Assembly (NCBI GenBank): GCA_049322335.1 | Contig: JBMORL010000023.1 | Coordinates: 1 to 27,284, forward strand | Direction of reading: 5' to 3' | Source: JBMORL01 sp049322335 | GTDB lineage: Bacteria; Bacteroidota; Bacteroidia; Flavobacteriales_D; UBA2798 | DNA length: 27,284 nt | Program-made: the position numbers and the translations under genes | In this document: positions 1-8,324 of the stretch, piece after piece | Layout of the letters: each line of letters opens with the position of its first letter | Position numbering within the stretch: the stretch's first letter is position 1 | Notes under the pieces: model-generated | Told to the model about the DNA's origin: nothing | Seen by the model: the letters and a program-made list of their open reading frames with translations, nothing else | Databases searched by the model: none

Positions 1-14
1 AGGGGCTAGCCGCG

Positions 15-66
15 ACTCGCCCCTACTTTTTTTATTCCCTACTCGCCCCTGATTTTTTTGTTCCCT
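15..66. repeat. Two-copy 26-bp tandem repeat
   Basis: Two adjacent 26-bp units (15-40 and 41-66) differ at only three positions. Each is a GC-rich head (ACTCGCCCCT) followed by a run of seven T and the tail TTCCCT, and a decayed third copy may follow to about position 80. The block lies downstream of the stop codon of the phosphatase gene. It has no coding capacity. Whether it continues to the left of the window cannot be seen. Confidence 0.7.
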
Positions 67-124
67 ACATTTTTTTTCACCCTGCATTTTACTATCGGGT
101 ATAAATACAAATCATATTATAAAA

Positions 125-3100
125 TCAAATCCTGACACCAATAATGCAAACATCATCAATCTGCTCAACGCCTTCTTTCCAGGCGTCAAAGCGTTGGATG
201 ATGATTTCTTTTTGTTCGTGCATCGGACGGTCGAAGTTGGAAATGAGTAACTCTTTTAATTGCGAGTATTTGAATTTTTTTCCACTGGGACCGCCAAACT
301 GATCGGCATAACCATCAGTGAAAATATACAACGTATCACCTTTCTGTAGTTTTTCTTCAAAATGCGAATAGGGTTTTCTCATTTCAAATTTTCCGATGGG
401 TTGTTTATCGGCTTTTATCTCTTTTACTTCGGTGGGATTATCTTTTTTGATGAGCCACAACGGGTTATTTGCTCCCGACCATTCCACCAGTGATTCGTTG
501 AAGCTAAGCATTTCAAGGCTACATAATGAAATATCCATTCCATCGCGCACATCGCCATGACCCTGGGAACGGAAAGCATCTTCTACAATAGTGGTAAGGT
601 TATCAAGAATTTCTGCAGGTTTCATTAATCCGAATTCGTTTACGGTGCGGTTCAACCCGTTATTTCCTACCAGTGAAACAAAAGCACCGGGAACACCATG
701 GCCTGTGCAATCAACTGCAGCAAACAACACTTTATTTCCTTTCACGCGCATCCAGTAAAAATCTCCTGATACGATATCCTTCGGACGATAAACTACAAAC
801 ATATCTTTCCCCAGCACATCTTTCATGCGTTCTTCGTCAGGAAGAATAGCATCCTGGATTCTTTTTGCATACCGGATACTGTCAAGAATATCGCGGTTTT
901 TTTCTTCCACGATTTCTTTTTGCTGTTCAATTTCTTCTTTCTGTTTTACCACCTCAGCAGTACGTTCCTGTATAATTCTGCGAAGGCTTCGCGTAGAAAC
1001 AAAAATAGCGCCCCATACAAACGCAATGAAAAAGATAACATAAAAAACATAGGCCCAGATAGTGCGATACCAGGGAGGAAAAACTGTAAAACGTAATTCC
1101 GTTACCGCGCTTTCGATTCCATAAACATTTTTTGCCTTTACTTTAAATGTATACGATCCTTCGTGGATATTGGTAAACACAGCCACGGGTGATGACGACC
1201 ATTTACTCCATCCCGCATCCTGCCCATCGAGCATATAACTGTATAAAGTTGATTTCTCATCGTAATAGGTAAGCGCAGAAAAATCGATAGTTACATTGTT
1301 TTCTGAAAACTCAAAAAGAAATTCATCTTCGGGTAACTGAAAGGGAACCAATAAAGAATCTTTATTATAAAATGCACCTTCGAAAACCGGAACGCCACCA
1401 GCCACTATTCTCCTTATGGCAACAATAAAAGGCTGGTCGTATTTTTTTTCGAAAGTTTTATCGTACCTCAGCAAGCCGGTGGCAGAACCCAGCCACGTAA
1501 TGTTATTATGGTCGTGATAAATGGCCTGTATAATTTCGTCTTTATATCGCAGAAAAGGAGTTTTAAACCACTTTCCGTTTTGCTGATACATTACATCATA
1601 GCTATTGTTTTCATAAAACACTACCAGCCAAAGTGCATTATCGTTGTCTCTTGAAATACGGTGAATGCCCAGCTTTGTTTTTTCGTGATCAAGCCCGAGA
1701 CTTGTATTTTTGAAAAAGTACATTTCTTTTTCATTGAGTTCATATAAACCTGAATCGGTACCAAACAAAACTTCATGATCGGAATTGGGATAAATATACA
1801 CCGGCCCGGGTGGAAGTTTACGCCCGCGTCCATACCGTTCGATTTTTGTTTCGGGATCGGAAAAAATCTTTGTAGATGTTTTGATCACTCCCGAAGTAAA
1901 GGTGCCGAGCCAGAGTGTTCCGTTTTTTTCTTCCACAAAATTGAATACCTGTTCGGTGATCGAATCTACATTGGTTTCTTCTTCCCACATGCCTTCTTTT
2001 CTTACAATGGAAGATAGCCCATAATCCTGCGCGATAATCAGCCTGTTTTTATAGGTTTGCGATTGTTTGATATCCCACGGAGCTCCCGGAACAATTTGTT
2101 TTGCTGTAAAATTGTTGATCTCATATATTCCATCTACTCCTGCCACCATCAGCAATGTATCATTATCCAATGCAAACGATTCTATCCCATAACAATCCAG
2201 CGACAAATTTTCCACCTGCCTGAAAACAGCAGCCCGGTTATCGTTAGATGGACTGAGATAAAACAACCCGTTTTGCGTAGCTACATACAAAATTCCTTTA
2301 TGGCGTTTTATGGCCTGGACTGTTCCTTTTAGCCCGGTATCATAATTATGAACAGTGATGGGCGTAATCAGTTCAATTTTTGCGATTCCCCGGTTAAGTG
2401 CAAGCCAAAGGTTTCCCTCGTGATCAACAAACTGGTCGTTTACTGTTCCATCCTGTAAGCCATTGGTTAAACCGATATGGTAATCGGGTTCGAACCGGTC
2501 GTTGAGAATAACCAATCCGTCACCAAACAGTCCGATAGAATAATATTTATCATTGATGCTGATTCCGCAGTTTACGTTTGTTATTCCTGTAGAAATGACC
2601 TGAGTTTTTCCGTTTTTCATTATAAAAACACCACTGTCGTTTGTGCTCACCACAAAACGGTCGTTCATAAAACTGATATCATACACCAGCAAACGGCTGA
2701 ACAGGTCTCCTGAATAATACGGTTCGATGGCATTATTCTTAAACACCATCAAACCCTGACCTTTTTGTTTTACAAATAACTGGCCATTGGTAAAGAACAT
2801 TTTGTGAAAAGGTTTTTCCGAATCCCAGTGAGACATTTTTTTCCCATCCCATCTGAATAAAAATTTTGCCGACTGAAAAAATATTCCTTCGGGCGTAGCG
2901 CATATCTGGTGAATGCGTCCGAAATCTTTTGCTTTTTCAGAAATTTGAGGAACCAATGAAACGTAACCCAGTTTTCCGGCTTTATCAGGTACCAAAAAAC
3001 CCAGTTCATTATCGGCTCCGGCAAATACTTTTCCGTTGTCATCCACAGCAATAGCTGAAACGCTTGTTTCGTTACTTACCCGGATGATTCTCCAGTATGT

Positions 3101-3316
3101 TCCGTCATATTCAAGGATACCCCTGTTATTTCCAAAATACAAAACGCCACGGTTGTCCTGCGCTATACATAAATTCTGGGCATGTGCGCCATATTCGCGG
3201 GGAGTGTAGTTACGGATATTTAAAACCCCTTTTTCATTTTGTGCGATGAGAGAGGTGCTTGCCAATACCAGTATAATTGGCAGCAACAAAGAAAAGTATC
3301 GTGAAACCAGGTTCAT
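125..3316 (-). CDS. Beta-propeller sensor / SpoIIE-type PP2C serine phosphatase, single-pass membrane protein
   Basis: A 1063-residue envelope sensor. A signal peptide or anchor (about 5-25) is followed by a long periplasmic region with Reg_prop-type propeller blades (for example near 297-313, 460-478 and 598-618). A Y_Y_Y domain follows (about 665-745), then one membrane helix (about 752-774) and a short coiled coil (about 775-813). The C-terminal half-kilobase encodes a SpoIIE/PP2C phosphatase with the metal-site motifs DCTGHG (869), DGMD (925), FTDG (999) and DD (1054). The output is therefore predicted to be cytoplasmic dephosphorylation of a serine/threonine phosphoprotein, classically an anti-sigma antagonist, rather than histidine-kinase signalling. 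I chose the ATG at 3316; a TTG two codons upstream is also open. No partner switch gene lies next to it. A hairpin terminator separates it from the upstream gene, so it probably has its own promoter. The domain calls are firm; the ligand and target are unknown. Confidence 0.9.
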   Translation of the reverse strand: MNLVSRYFSLLLPIILVLASTSLIAQNEKGVLNIRNYTPREYGAHAQNLCIAQDNRGVLYFGNNRGILEYDGTYWRIIRVSNETSVSAIAVDDNGKVFAGADNELGFLVPDKAGKLGYVSLVPQISEKAKDFGRIHQICATPEGIFFQSAKFLFRWDGKKMSHWDSEKPFHKMFFTNGQLFVKQKGQGLMVFKNNAIEPYYSGDLFSRLLVYDISFMNDRFVVSTNDSGVFIMKNGKTQVISTGITNVNCGISINDKYYSIGLFGDGLVILNDRFEPDYHIGLTNGLQDGTVNDQFVDHEGNLWLALNRGIAKIELITPITVHNYDTGLKGTVQAIKRHKGILYVATQNGLFYLSPSNDNRAAVFRQVENLSLDCYGIESFALDNDTLLMVAGVDGIYEINNFTAKQIVPGAPWDIKQSQTYKNRLIIAQDYGLSSIVRKEGMWEEETNVDSITEQVFNFVEEKNGTLWLGTFTSGVIKTSTKIFSDPETKIERYGRGRKLPPGPVYIYPNSDHEVLFGTDSGLYELNEKEMYFFKNTSLGLDHEKTKLGIHRISRDNDNALWLVVFYENNSYDVMYQQNGKWFKTPFLRYKDEIIQAIYHDHNNITWLGSATGLLRYDKTFEKKYDQPFIVAIRRIVAGGVPVFEGAFYNKDSLLVPFQLPEDEFLFEFSENNVTIDFSALTYYDEKSTLYSYMLDGQDAGWSKWSSSPVAVFTNIHEGSYTFKVKAKNVYGIESAVTELRFTVFPPWYRTIWAYVFYVIFFIAFVWGAIFVSTRSLRRIIQERTAEVVKQKEEIEQQKEIVEEKNRDILDSIRYAKRIQDAILPDEERMKDVLGKDMFVVYRPKDIVSGDFYWMRVKGNKVLFAAVDCTGHGVPGAFVSLVGNNGLNRTVNEFGLMKPAEILDNLTTIVEDAFRSQGHGDVRDGMDISLCSLEMLSFNESLVEWSGANNPLWLIKKDNPTEVKEIKADKQPIGKFEMRKPYSHFEEKLQKGDTLYIFTDGYADQFGGPSGKKFKYSQLKELLISNFDRPMHEQKEIIIQRFDAWKEGVEQIDDVCIIGVRI

Positions 3317-3352
3317 TTCCAAGGGTAAAAATGGCTGTTTTTGCTGAAAATA

Positions 3353-3389
3353 ACAAACCCCGGTTAACGTAAAGTTAAACGGGGTTTGT
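3353..3389 (-). terminator. Rho-independent terminator after the PKD/SprB gene
   Basis: A 10-bp perfect outer stem (ACAAACCCCG pairing with CGGGGTTTGT) is extended by five more pairs past a single mismatch, with a five-base loop. On the minus strand it is followed by a T-rich stretch. It sits between the stop of the PKD/SprB gene and the start of the phosphatase gene, so the two same-strand genes are probably separate transcripts. Confidence 0.75.
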
Positions 3390-3407
3390 ATAATGAGTTA
3401 TAATCTT

Positions 3408-6400
3408 CTATTTCTCAATAATTATCTTGCCTGCAAATGATGATGTTGCGGATTGTACGCGGATAAAATACACACCACCTGCTACATGCGAAAGATCGAG
3501 TGTTCGCTGGTATCGTCCGATTGTTCCGTTGATGGTAAAATTCACTATTGATTTTCCATCTACTGATATAACAGACACATAAGCTTCTTCTTCACCGGCA
3601 AAATCGGCTGCGAAGGTGAACAAACCGTTATTGGGGTTGGGGTAAACAGCAAACCCTTCAAGCAATCCCATTTCATGAACGCCAGTAGTTCCCCCGCTAT
3701 CAGGAGGTGCCACCGGATTTTGTGAACGGTTGGAACGCGTAGAGTTATTGTTGGCCGCACGCGTTGCTATACAAGGATCGGTGGGTGTTACCTGGATAAC
3801 ATAAAATAGTGTTGAGTCGGTGGGAGGAGCGGGATCGGTATAAGATGAGTTGGCTGATGACACATTTCCGACTACCTGCCATCCGGCAGAAGCGGTATAA
3901 CGGATGATATCATACGTAGTATAATTAAATCCTTCATACTGATCCCAGATGAGATTGATGGTTCCGCCCAAACCAAGATTCTGGTTAAGGTGAATGGTTT
4001 TGTGCGATTCGCTCAATGAAGATTCTTCGCCACAAAAATCCACAACCGAAATTTTATATCTCCACGCAGTAATCATCGGGTTGGCTACATAATCAGTAAA
4101 TAAACTCAAACTGTCATAATCCACTGATCCTACATTGTAGTAAAGTCCGTTTTGAGAACTTTCGCGGTAGATATTAAAGTGGCTGATATCTGTAGAAGAT
4201 GGTTTTTCCCAAACTACCTGGTTAACCGAATAGATGGAATCAACTGTAACCATACATATAGTTTGTCCGGCAGGAGAAGCGTGATCAACCGAATATACTT
4301 CAATGGCCTGGCATCCGCCCGCACCGGTAACAGTAACGGTATAATTTCCTTCCTGTGTAACAGTAATGTCTTCGGTTGTTGCTCCGTTTGACCATGAGTA
4401 AGTAGGAGTACCTCCGGCAGCAAAAACAGAAATGTCGATGGTACTTCCTGCTCCATTACAATCGAGATCGCTGATGGAGTTAAGTGCGATGGCAGGTCCA
4501 CCGAAACCATTATCTTCATCTACAGTGGTAGATTGAGTTACAATACAACCTTCAGAATCGATCACATTCACTTCGTATACTCCAAGCCCGAGATTGCCTA
4601 ACATATCTCCCACATAAGAAGGAGAAGTCCAAACGTAGGTAAACGGGCCGCTGTTTCCGTTGGCGGTAACAAATATGCCACCATCGTTATTTCCACAAGT
4701 AGCATCGTCAACAAGAAACGAAACCTGAACTTCATCGGGTTGATCTACAGTGATACTGGCCGTTGCCGTGCAACCGTTTGCATCAGTAACATAAACTTCA
4801 TAAGGACCCGCCACCAGGCCGGCAATATCTTCGGATGTAGAGCCGTTGTTCCAGCTATAGGTATAAGGCCCGGAATTGCCAATCACATTAATATCGATGG
4901 CTCCGTCATTTCCGCCATTACACGTAACATCCACTACTGTATTTACAACAATTGCAGGTGCCTGTGCATCACTAACTGTTGCGATACCAAAGTTGTAGCA
5001 ACCATACTGGTCGGTTACATTGCAAACATAAATTCCTGAAGTGAGGCTGTCTACCAATATAGAATTGCCTCCATTCGACCATGTGATATTGTACGGAGGG
5101 TTACCTCCCGTTATAACGGCAATGGCCTTTCCGTCAGCCTGGCCGCATTGAGCATCCAGCGTGTTGGTAGTAATATAAATCCGGTTATCGGGTACAACAA
5201 TATTAATTTCCTGGACGCCACCATTGCCACAGCTGTTTGAACCCTGTACAGTTATAGTATATGAACCGGGATCTTCGTAAATATGTGATACAGGTTCCAT
5301 TACCGAATTGGTTACCAGCACTCCTGATCCATCACCAAAGCTCCAGATATACTGGCTGGCTCCCCACCCATAAAAATTAATAGGATCGCCCAAGCAGATG
5401 TTTGCTGCTTCGTCATAAAATGCACCGAAATCCAGCGCCATATTTGTTCCTACATCTACATTCATAGTTCGCTGTGCAGACAAACCACAACTATTGGTAA
5501 CGGTAAGTGTGGTAGTAAAAGTTCCCAAAGACGTATAAGGATGTTTGAAATAAAAGTATTTTGCTCCAAAAATATTCAATATATCGGGCGTAGAAGAAGA
5601 GAATCCGTCTCCGAAATCCATTGAATAGGTATTCCCTGTAACATAATAAAGTCCGACAAAAAAGGCACTGTCACCCGGACATACTTCTGCATTTTCGGGA
5701 ATAAAATAAAAGAACGAATTCACGTCAGGAGCAACACCCGGGCCAACGTAAACATTAAGTGTAGACGTAGTATCCATTCCACAACTGTTGGTAGCCGTTA
5801 CGGTAATTGTATAATTTCCGTTGGAAGCATATTGATAATCTCCGCTGAAGCCAACTGTTGTATTCCCATCCCCGAAATCCCATGTATAAACATAATTTTC
5901 GTTGTTATCTGAAAAGAACTGGCCGGTATAGGTAAATGAAGATCCTGAACAAACCGAATCGGCTGCATAAGGATCGAATTCATTGGGATCGATGGGGATA
6001 TTGCTTACTACACTTACGTTGGTATAAAGCGTAGTATCAAAACCACAACCATTCTCTACAGTAAGTGATACTACATCCGAATTATTAAACACCTGTTGAT
6101 AATAATTGGTGTTGGACAAAAGGTTACCCTGGCTATCGCGCCATTCGTAGGAAGCGGCATCGATCCAAGTCTGGAAATATACTTCTTCACCCGGACAAAC
6201 AGGAGAAGAGTTGTAATAATCATACCACATAGACGGACTCCAGGGAAGATTATTCAACACGTTGATTGTATCCTGGAAAGTATACGAAAATCCGCATCCG
6301 TTAACTATGGTTACCTGCGGGTAATAGGTACCGGTTTGAAGATATTCATGAATATGTTCGAAAGTGGTGCTGTACGTTCCGTCACCCCACTGAACAAAAG

Positions 6401-7097
6401 TGGTGGAATAATCTTCGGGGTAGCTGAAATAAATATCCTGTCCGGGGCAAATATCATCACCTCCGATATATACACTGTTTTGAATGGAAGTTGGAAGCGG
6501 AACGCTGGTATTTACATTGAATGTACCGGTAGAAGTATAAGGGCCGCCACAGGTACCGGTAGTTGTTACTGTAATTGTATAATTTCCAGGGTTTGCATAA
6601 GCATGGTTAAGGTCGTTATAACTCGAAATTTCCACAGGAGATCCATCTCCCCAATTCCATGAATAGGAATAAGTGGAATTTGACTCCCATCCCTGGCTTA
6701 CGCGGAAACGAACCATATCACCGGGGCAGGATTGGGTAGCACCATAATCAGCCTGAACGGGGCCGGGCTGTCCATGAATTTCCAGTCTCACATAATCGTA
6801 TGCAATGGTAGTACCTGAAGAGTTTTGATACGACACCCATACATCCCAGGTATTGGCAGTGGTATAGGTAAAGTTGGTGGTAGCACCTGTCCAGTTTACA
6901 TATCCGGTATTATCGAAATTGATTTTTTTGGCAATCGCCCCGACAGGCATGGTTAGCGAGGTAAATGTAACTGTAGCCGGGGTACAATCACTGGTGTAGC
7001 TGGCATCGAAGTACATCGAAGAACTGCTAACGGTGACAGCTTTTGCCGATACAACCAGGGTAATCATTAAAGAAAAAAGAAGTAATTTTCTTTTCAT
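3408..7097 (-). CDS. Large secreted PKD / SprB-repeat protein with T9SS sorting domain
   Basis: A 1229-residue surface or secreted protein. A signal peptide ends near residue 20. PKD-like beta-sandwich modules follow, each marked by WGDG or FGDG (149, 237, 408, 495, 587) and usually ending in an SCG/GCG strand; a further copy near 300-360 has lost the GDG motif. Four SprB-type repeats follow (about 641-710, 712-785, 787-860, 868-937), recognisable by the spaced CNG...DG, YxYxW, NG and VTDxxGC pattern. A fibronectin-like region (about 950-1110) leads to a C-terminal T9SS type A sorting domain with the YPNPNNG signature (about 1152-1229). Such architecture is typical of Bacteroidota adhesins or gliding-associated surface proteins. 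No catalytic domain is visible, so adhesion is inferred. Transcription probably starts at the TATATTTG box just upstream, and a terminator follows. Confidence 0.9.
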   Translation of the reverse strand: MKRKLLLFSLMITLVVSAKAVTVSSSSMYFDASYTSDCTPATVTFTSLTMPVGAIAKKINFDNTGYVNWTGATTNFTYTTANTWDVWVSYQNSSGTTIAYDYVRLEIHGQPGPVQADYGATQSCPGDMVRFRVSQGWESNSTYSYSWNWGDGSPVEISSYNDLNHAYANPGNYTITVTTTGTCGGPYTSTGTFNVNTSVPLPTSIQNSVYIGGDDICPGQDIYFSYPEDYSTTFVQWGDGTYSTTFEHIHEYLQTGTYYPQVTIVNGCGFSYTFQDTINVLNNLPWSPSMWYDYYNSSPVCPGEEVYFQTWIDAASYEWRDSQGNLLSNTNYYQQVFNNSDVVSLTVENGCGFDTTLYTNVSVVSNIPIDPNEFDPYAADSVCSGSSFTYTGQFFSDNNENYVYTWDFGDGNTTVGFSGDYQYASNGNYTITVTATNSCGMDTTSTLNVYVGPGVAPDVNSFFYFIPENAEVCPGDSAFFVGLYYVTGNTYSMDFGDGFSSSTPDILNIFGAKYFYFKHPYTSLGTFTTTLTVTNSCGLSAQRTMNVDVGTNMALDFGAFYDEAANICLGDPINFYGWGASQYIWSFGDGSGVLVTNSVMEPVSHIYEDPGSYTITVQGSNSCGNGGVQEINIVVPDNRIYITTNTLDAQCGQADGKAIAVITGGNPPYNITWSNGGNSILVDSLTSGIYVCNVTDQYGCYNFGIATVSDAQAPAIVVNTVVDVTCNGGNDGAIDINVIGNSGPYTYSWNNGSTSEDIAGLVAGPYEVYVTDANGCTATASITVDQPDEVQVSFLVDDATCGNNDGGIFVTANGNSGPFTYVWTSPSYVGDMLGNLGLGVYEVNVIDSEGCIVTQSTTVDEDNGFGGPAIALNSISDLDCNGAGSTIDISVFAAGGTPTYSWSNGATTEDITVTQEGNYTVTVTGAGGCQAIEVYSVDHASPAGQTICMVTVDSIYSVNQVVWEKPSSTDISHFNIYRESSQNGLYYNVGSVDYDSLSLFTDYVANPMITAWRYKISVVDFCGEESSLSESHKTIHLNQNLGLGGTINLIWDQYEGFNYTTYDIIRYTASAGWQVVGNVSSANSSYTDPAPPTDSTLFYVIQVTPTDPCIATRAANNNSTRSNRSQNPVAPPDSGGTTGVHEMGLLEGFAVYPNPNNGLFTFAADFAGEEEAYVSVISVDGKSIVNFTINGTIGRYQRTLDLSHVAGGVYFIRVQSATSSFAGKIIIEK

Positions 7098-7117
7098 TTT
7101 GTTTGTTTTTAGATGAA

Positions 7118-7125
7118 CAAATATA
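7118..7125 (-). promoter_or_regulatory. Bacteroidota -7 box (TATATTTG) upstream of the PKD/SprB gene
   Basis: TATATTTG matches the TAnnTTTG consensus and lies about 20 nt upstream of the ATG on the minus strand. No clear TTG element is found at the expected 19-21 nt upstream, so this rests on the -7 box alone. Confidence 0.45.
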
Positions 7126-7251
7126 ACCTTTTTGAAGACGAATTACTCTGTTTAACAGATAAAAATGATAAATTATGACAGGAGTTATTTTTTTATATTT
7201 ATAAATTTTAACTTTATTGTTAAAGAACAGGTATTTTTACATTGAAAATAA

Positions 7252-8271
7252 ATGGAAGACCCCGTATACATTTCATCAAGGCAAATTTCTGAATCGGTTT
7301 CGGTAAGAGAAGGCGAAAAAAAGCTGGGGCAGGTTGCCGACTTTGCTTCCGGCAAATTTTCTCAATGGCTGAAAAAAACAACATCCGGTTTTATCGTTTT
7401 AGGAATCCCGGAATCTATTGGCGTGAGAGCTAATTTTGGAAATCCCGGAACGGAAAAAATGTGGGATTCTTTTTTGCCTAAATTCCTTAATGTTCAGTAC
7501 AACGCGTTTTTCGAAAAGAAAAAAATCGGTATTGCGGGTGCTGTAAAAGTGAGCGATCTTGAAAAATTGTCACAAAAAAAATTCAGACACAAAAAAGATG
7601 AAGTACAACATCTCAGGGAACTAACTGCCGAACTGGATGTAAGAGTTTCATCTGTTATAGAAAAAATTATCGCCAGCGGAAAACGGGCCATTATAATTGG
7701 AGGTGGTCACAATAATGCTTTTGGCAACATAGCCGGCACATCAAAAGCCCTGGGAAAGAAAATATCCGCCATTAATATTGATGCACATGCCGACCTGCGA
7801 AAAGCGGAAGGGCGCCACAGCGGAAACGGGTTCAGTTACGCCCTTAAAAACGGTTACCTTGAAAAATATTTTGTCATCGGCTTACATGAAAATTATAATT
7901 CTGATTTTATCCTTTCGCAATTCGCGAAAAACAAAAAACCGGGTTACATTACATTTGACAGCTACCTGAGGGGAGAAACAACCTTAGAAAAAATGACAGA
8001 CACTGCTATTCGTTTTACGGGTATGGTAAATTGCGGGATAGAACTCGACCTGGATGCCATAGCCGGATTTCCCAGCAGTGCAGAAACAGAAACAGGATTT
8101 TCTGCCAATGAAGCACGAAAGATAATCTTAACCCTTGCCGCCCGGACCAATCATCACTATCTGCACCTTACCGAAGGGGCGCCATTCCAAAATCCTGCCA
8201 GTGCCGGGCGTTATTCCAAACTTGCCGCTTATCTCGCCACCGATTACATTAAAGCAACCCCCGTTAGATAA
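7252..8271 (+). CDS. Arginase-family hydrolase, probable formimidoylglutamase
   Basis: A 339-residue ureohydrolase. The binuclear manganese-site motifs are in order: GGGHNNAFGN (H153), DAHAD (D177, H179, D181) and ELDLDAI (D266, D268), with a late acidic residue in HLTEGAP (E308). The GGGHNN form and the overall length resemble the HutG-like branch found in Bacteroidota, which splits N-formimidoylglutamate in histidine degradation, more than arginase or agmatinase. No other hut genes are in the window, so the substrate assignment is inference. The enzyme has no signal peptide and is expected in the cytoplasm. The patatin gene follows 53 bp downstream on the same strand without a terminator, so co-transcription is possible. 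No Shine-Dalgarno is evident, as is usual in this phylum. Confidence 0.8.
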   Translation: MEDPVYISSRQISESVSVREGEKKLGQVADFASGKFSQWLKKTTSGFIVLGIPESIGVRANFGNPGTEKMWDSFLPKFLNVQYNAFFEKKKIGIAGAVKVSDLEKLSQKKFRHKKDEVQHLRELTAELDVRVSSVIEKIIASGKRAIIIGGGHNNAFGNIAGTSKALGKKISAINIDAHADLRKAEGRHSGNGFSYALKNGYLEKYFVIGLHENYNSDFILSQFAKNKKPGYITFDSYLRGETTLEKMTDTAIRFTGMVNCGIELDLDAIAGFPSSAETETGFSANEARKIILTLAARTNHHYLHLTEGAPFQNPASAGRYSKLAAYLATDYIKATPVR

Positions 8272-8324
8272 AAAACACAACCCTTCACATTTATTTGCGT
8301 ATCAATTAACAAGACACTTAGACT

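Noticed and set aside
6096..6662. 188-residue open frame on the plus strand
   Set aside because: It lies wholly antisense to the PKD/SprB gene and has no recognisable domain; it is a by-product of that gene's composition.
7200..7251. Promoter for the arginase-family gene
   Set aside because: A TTG and TACATTG pair is spaced about right, but the -7 box lacks the TTTG core and would put the transcript start almost at the ATG.
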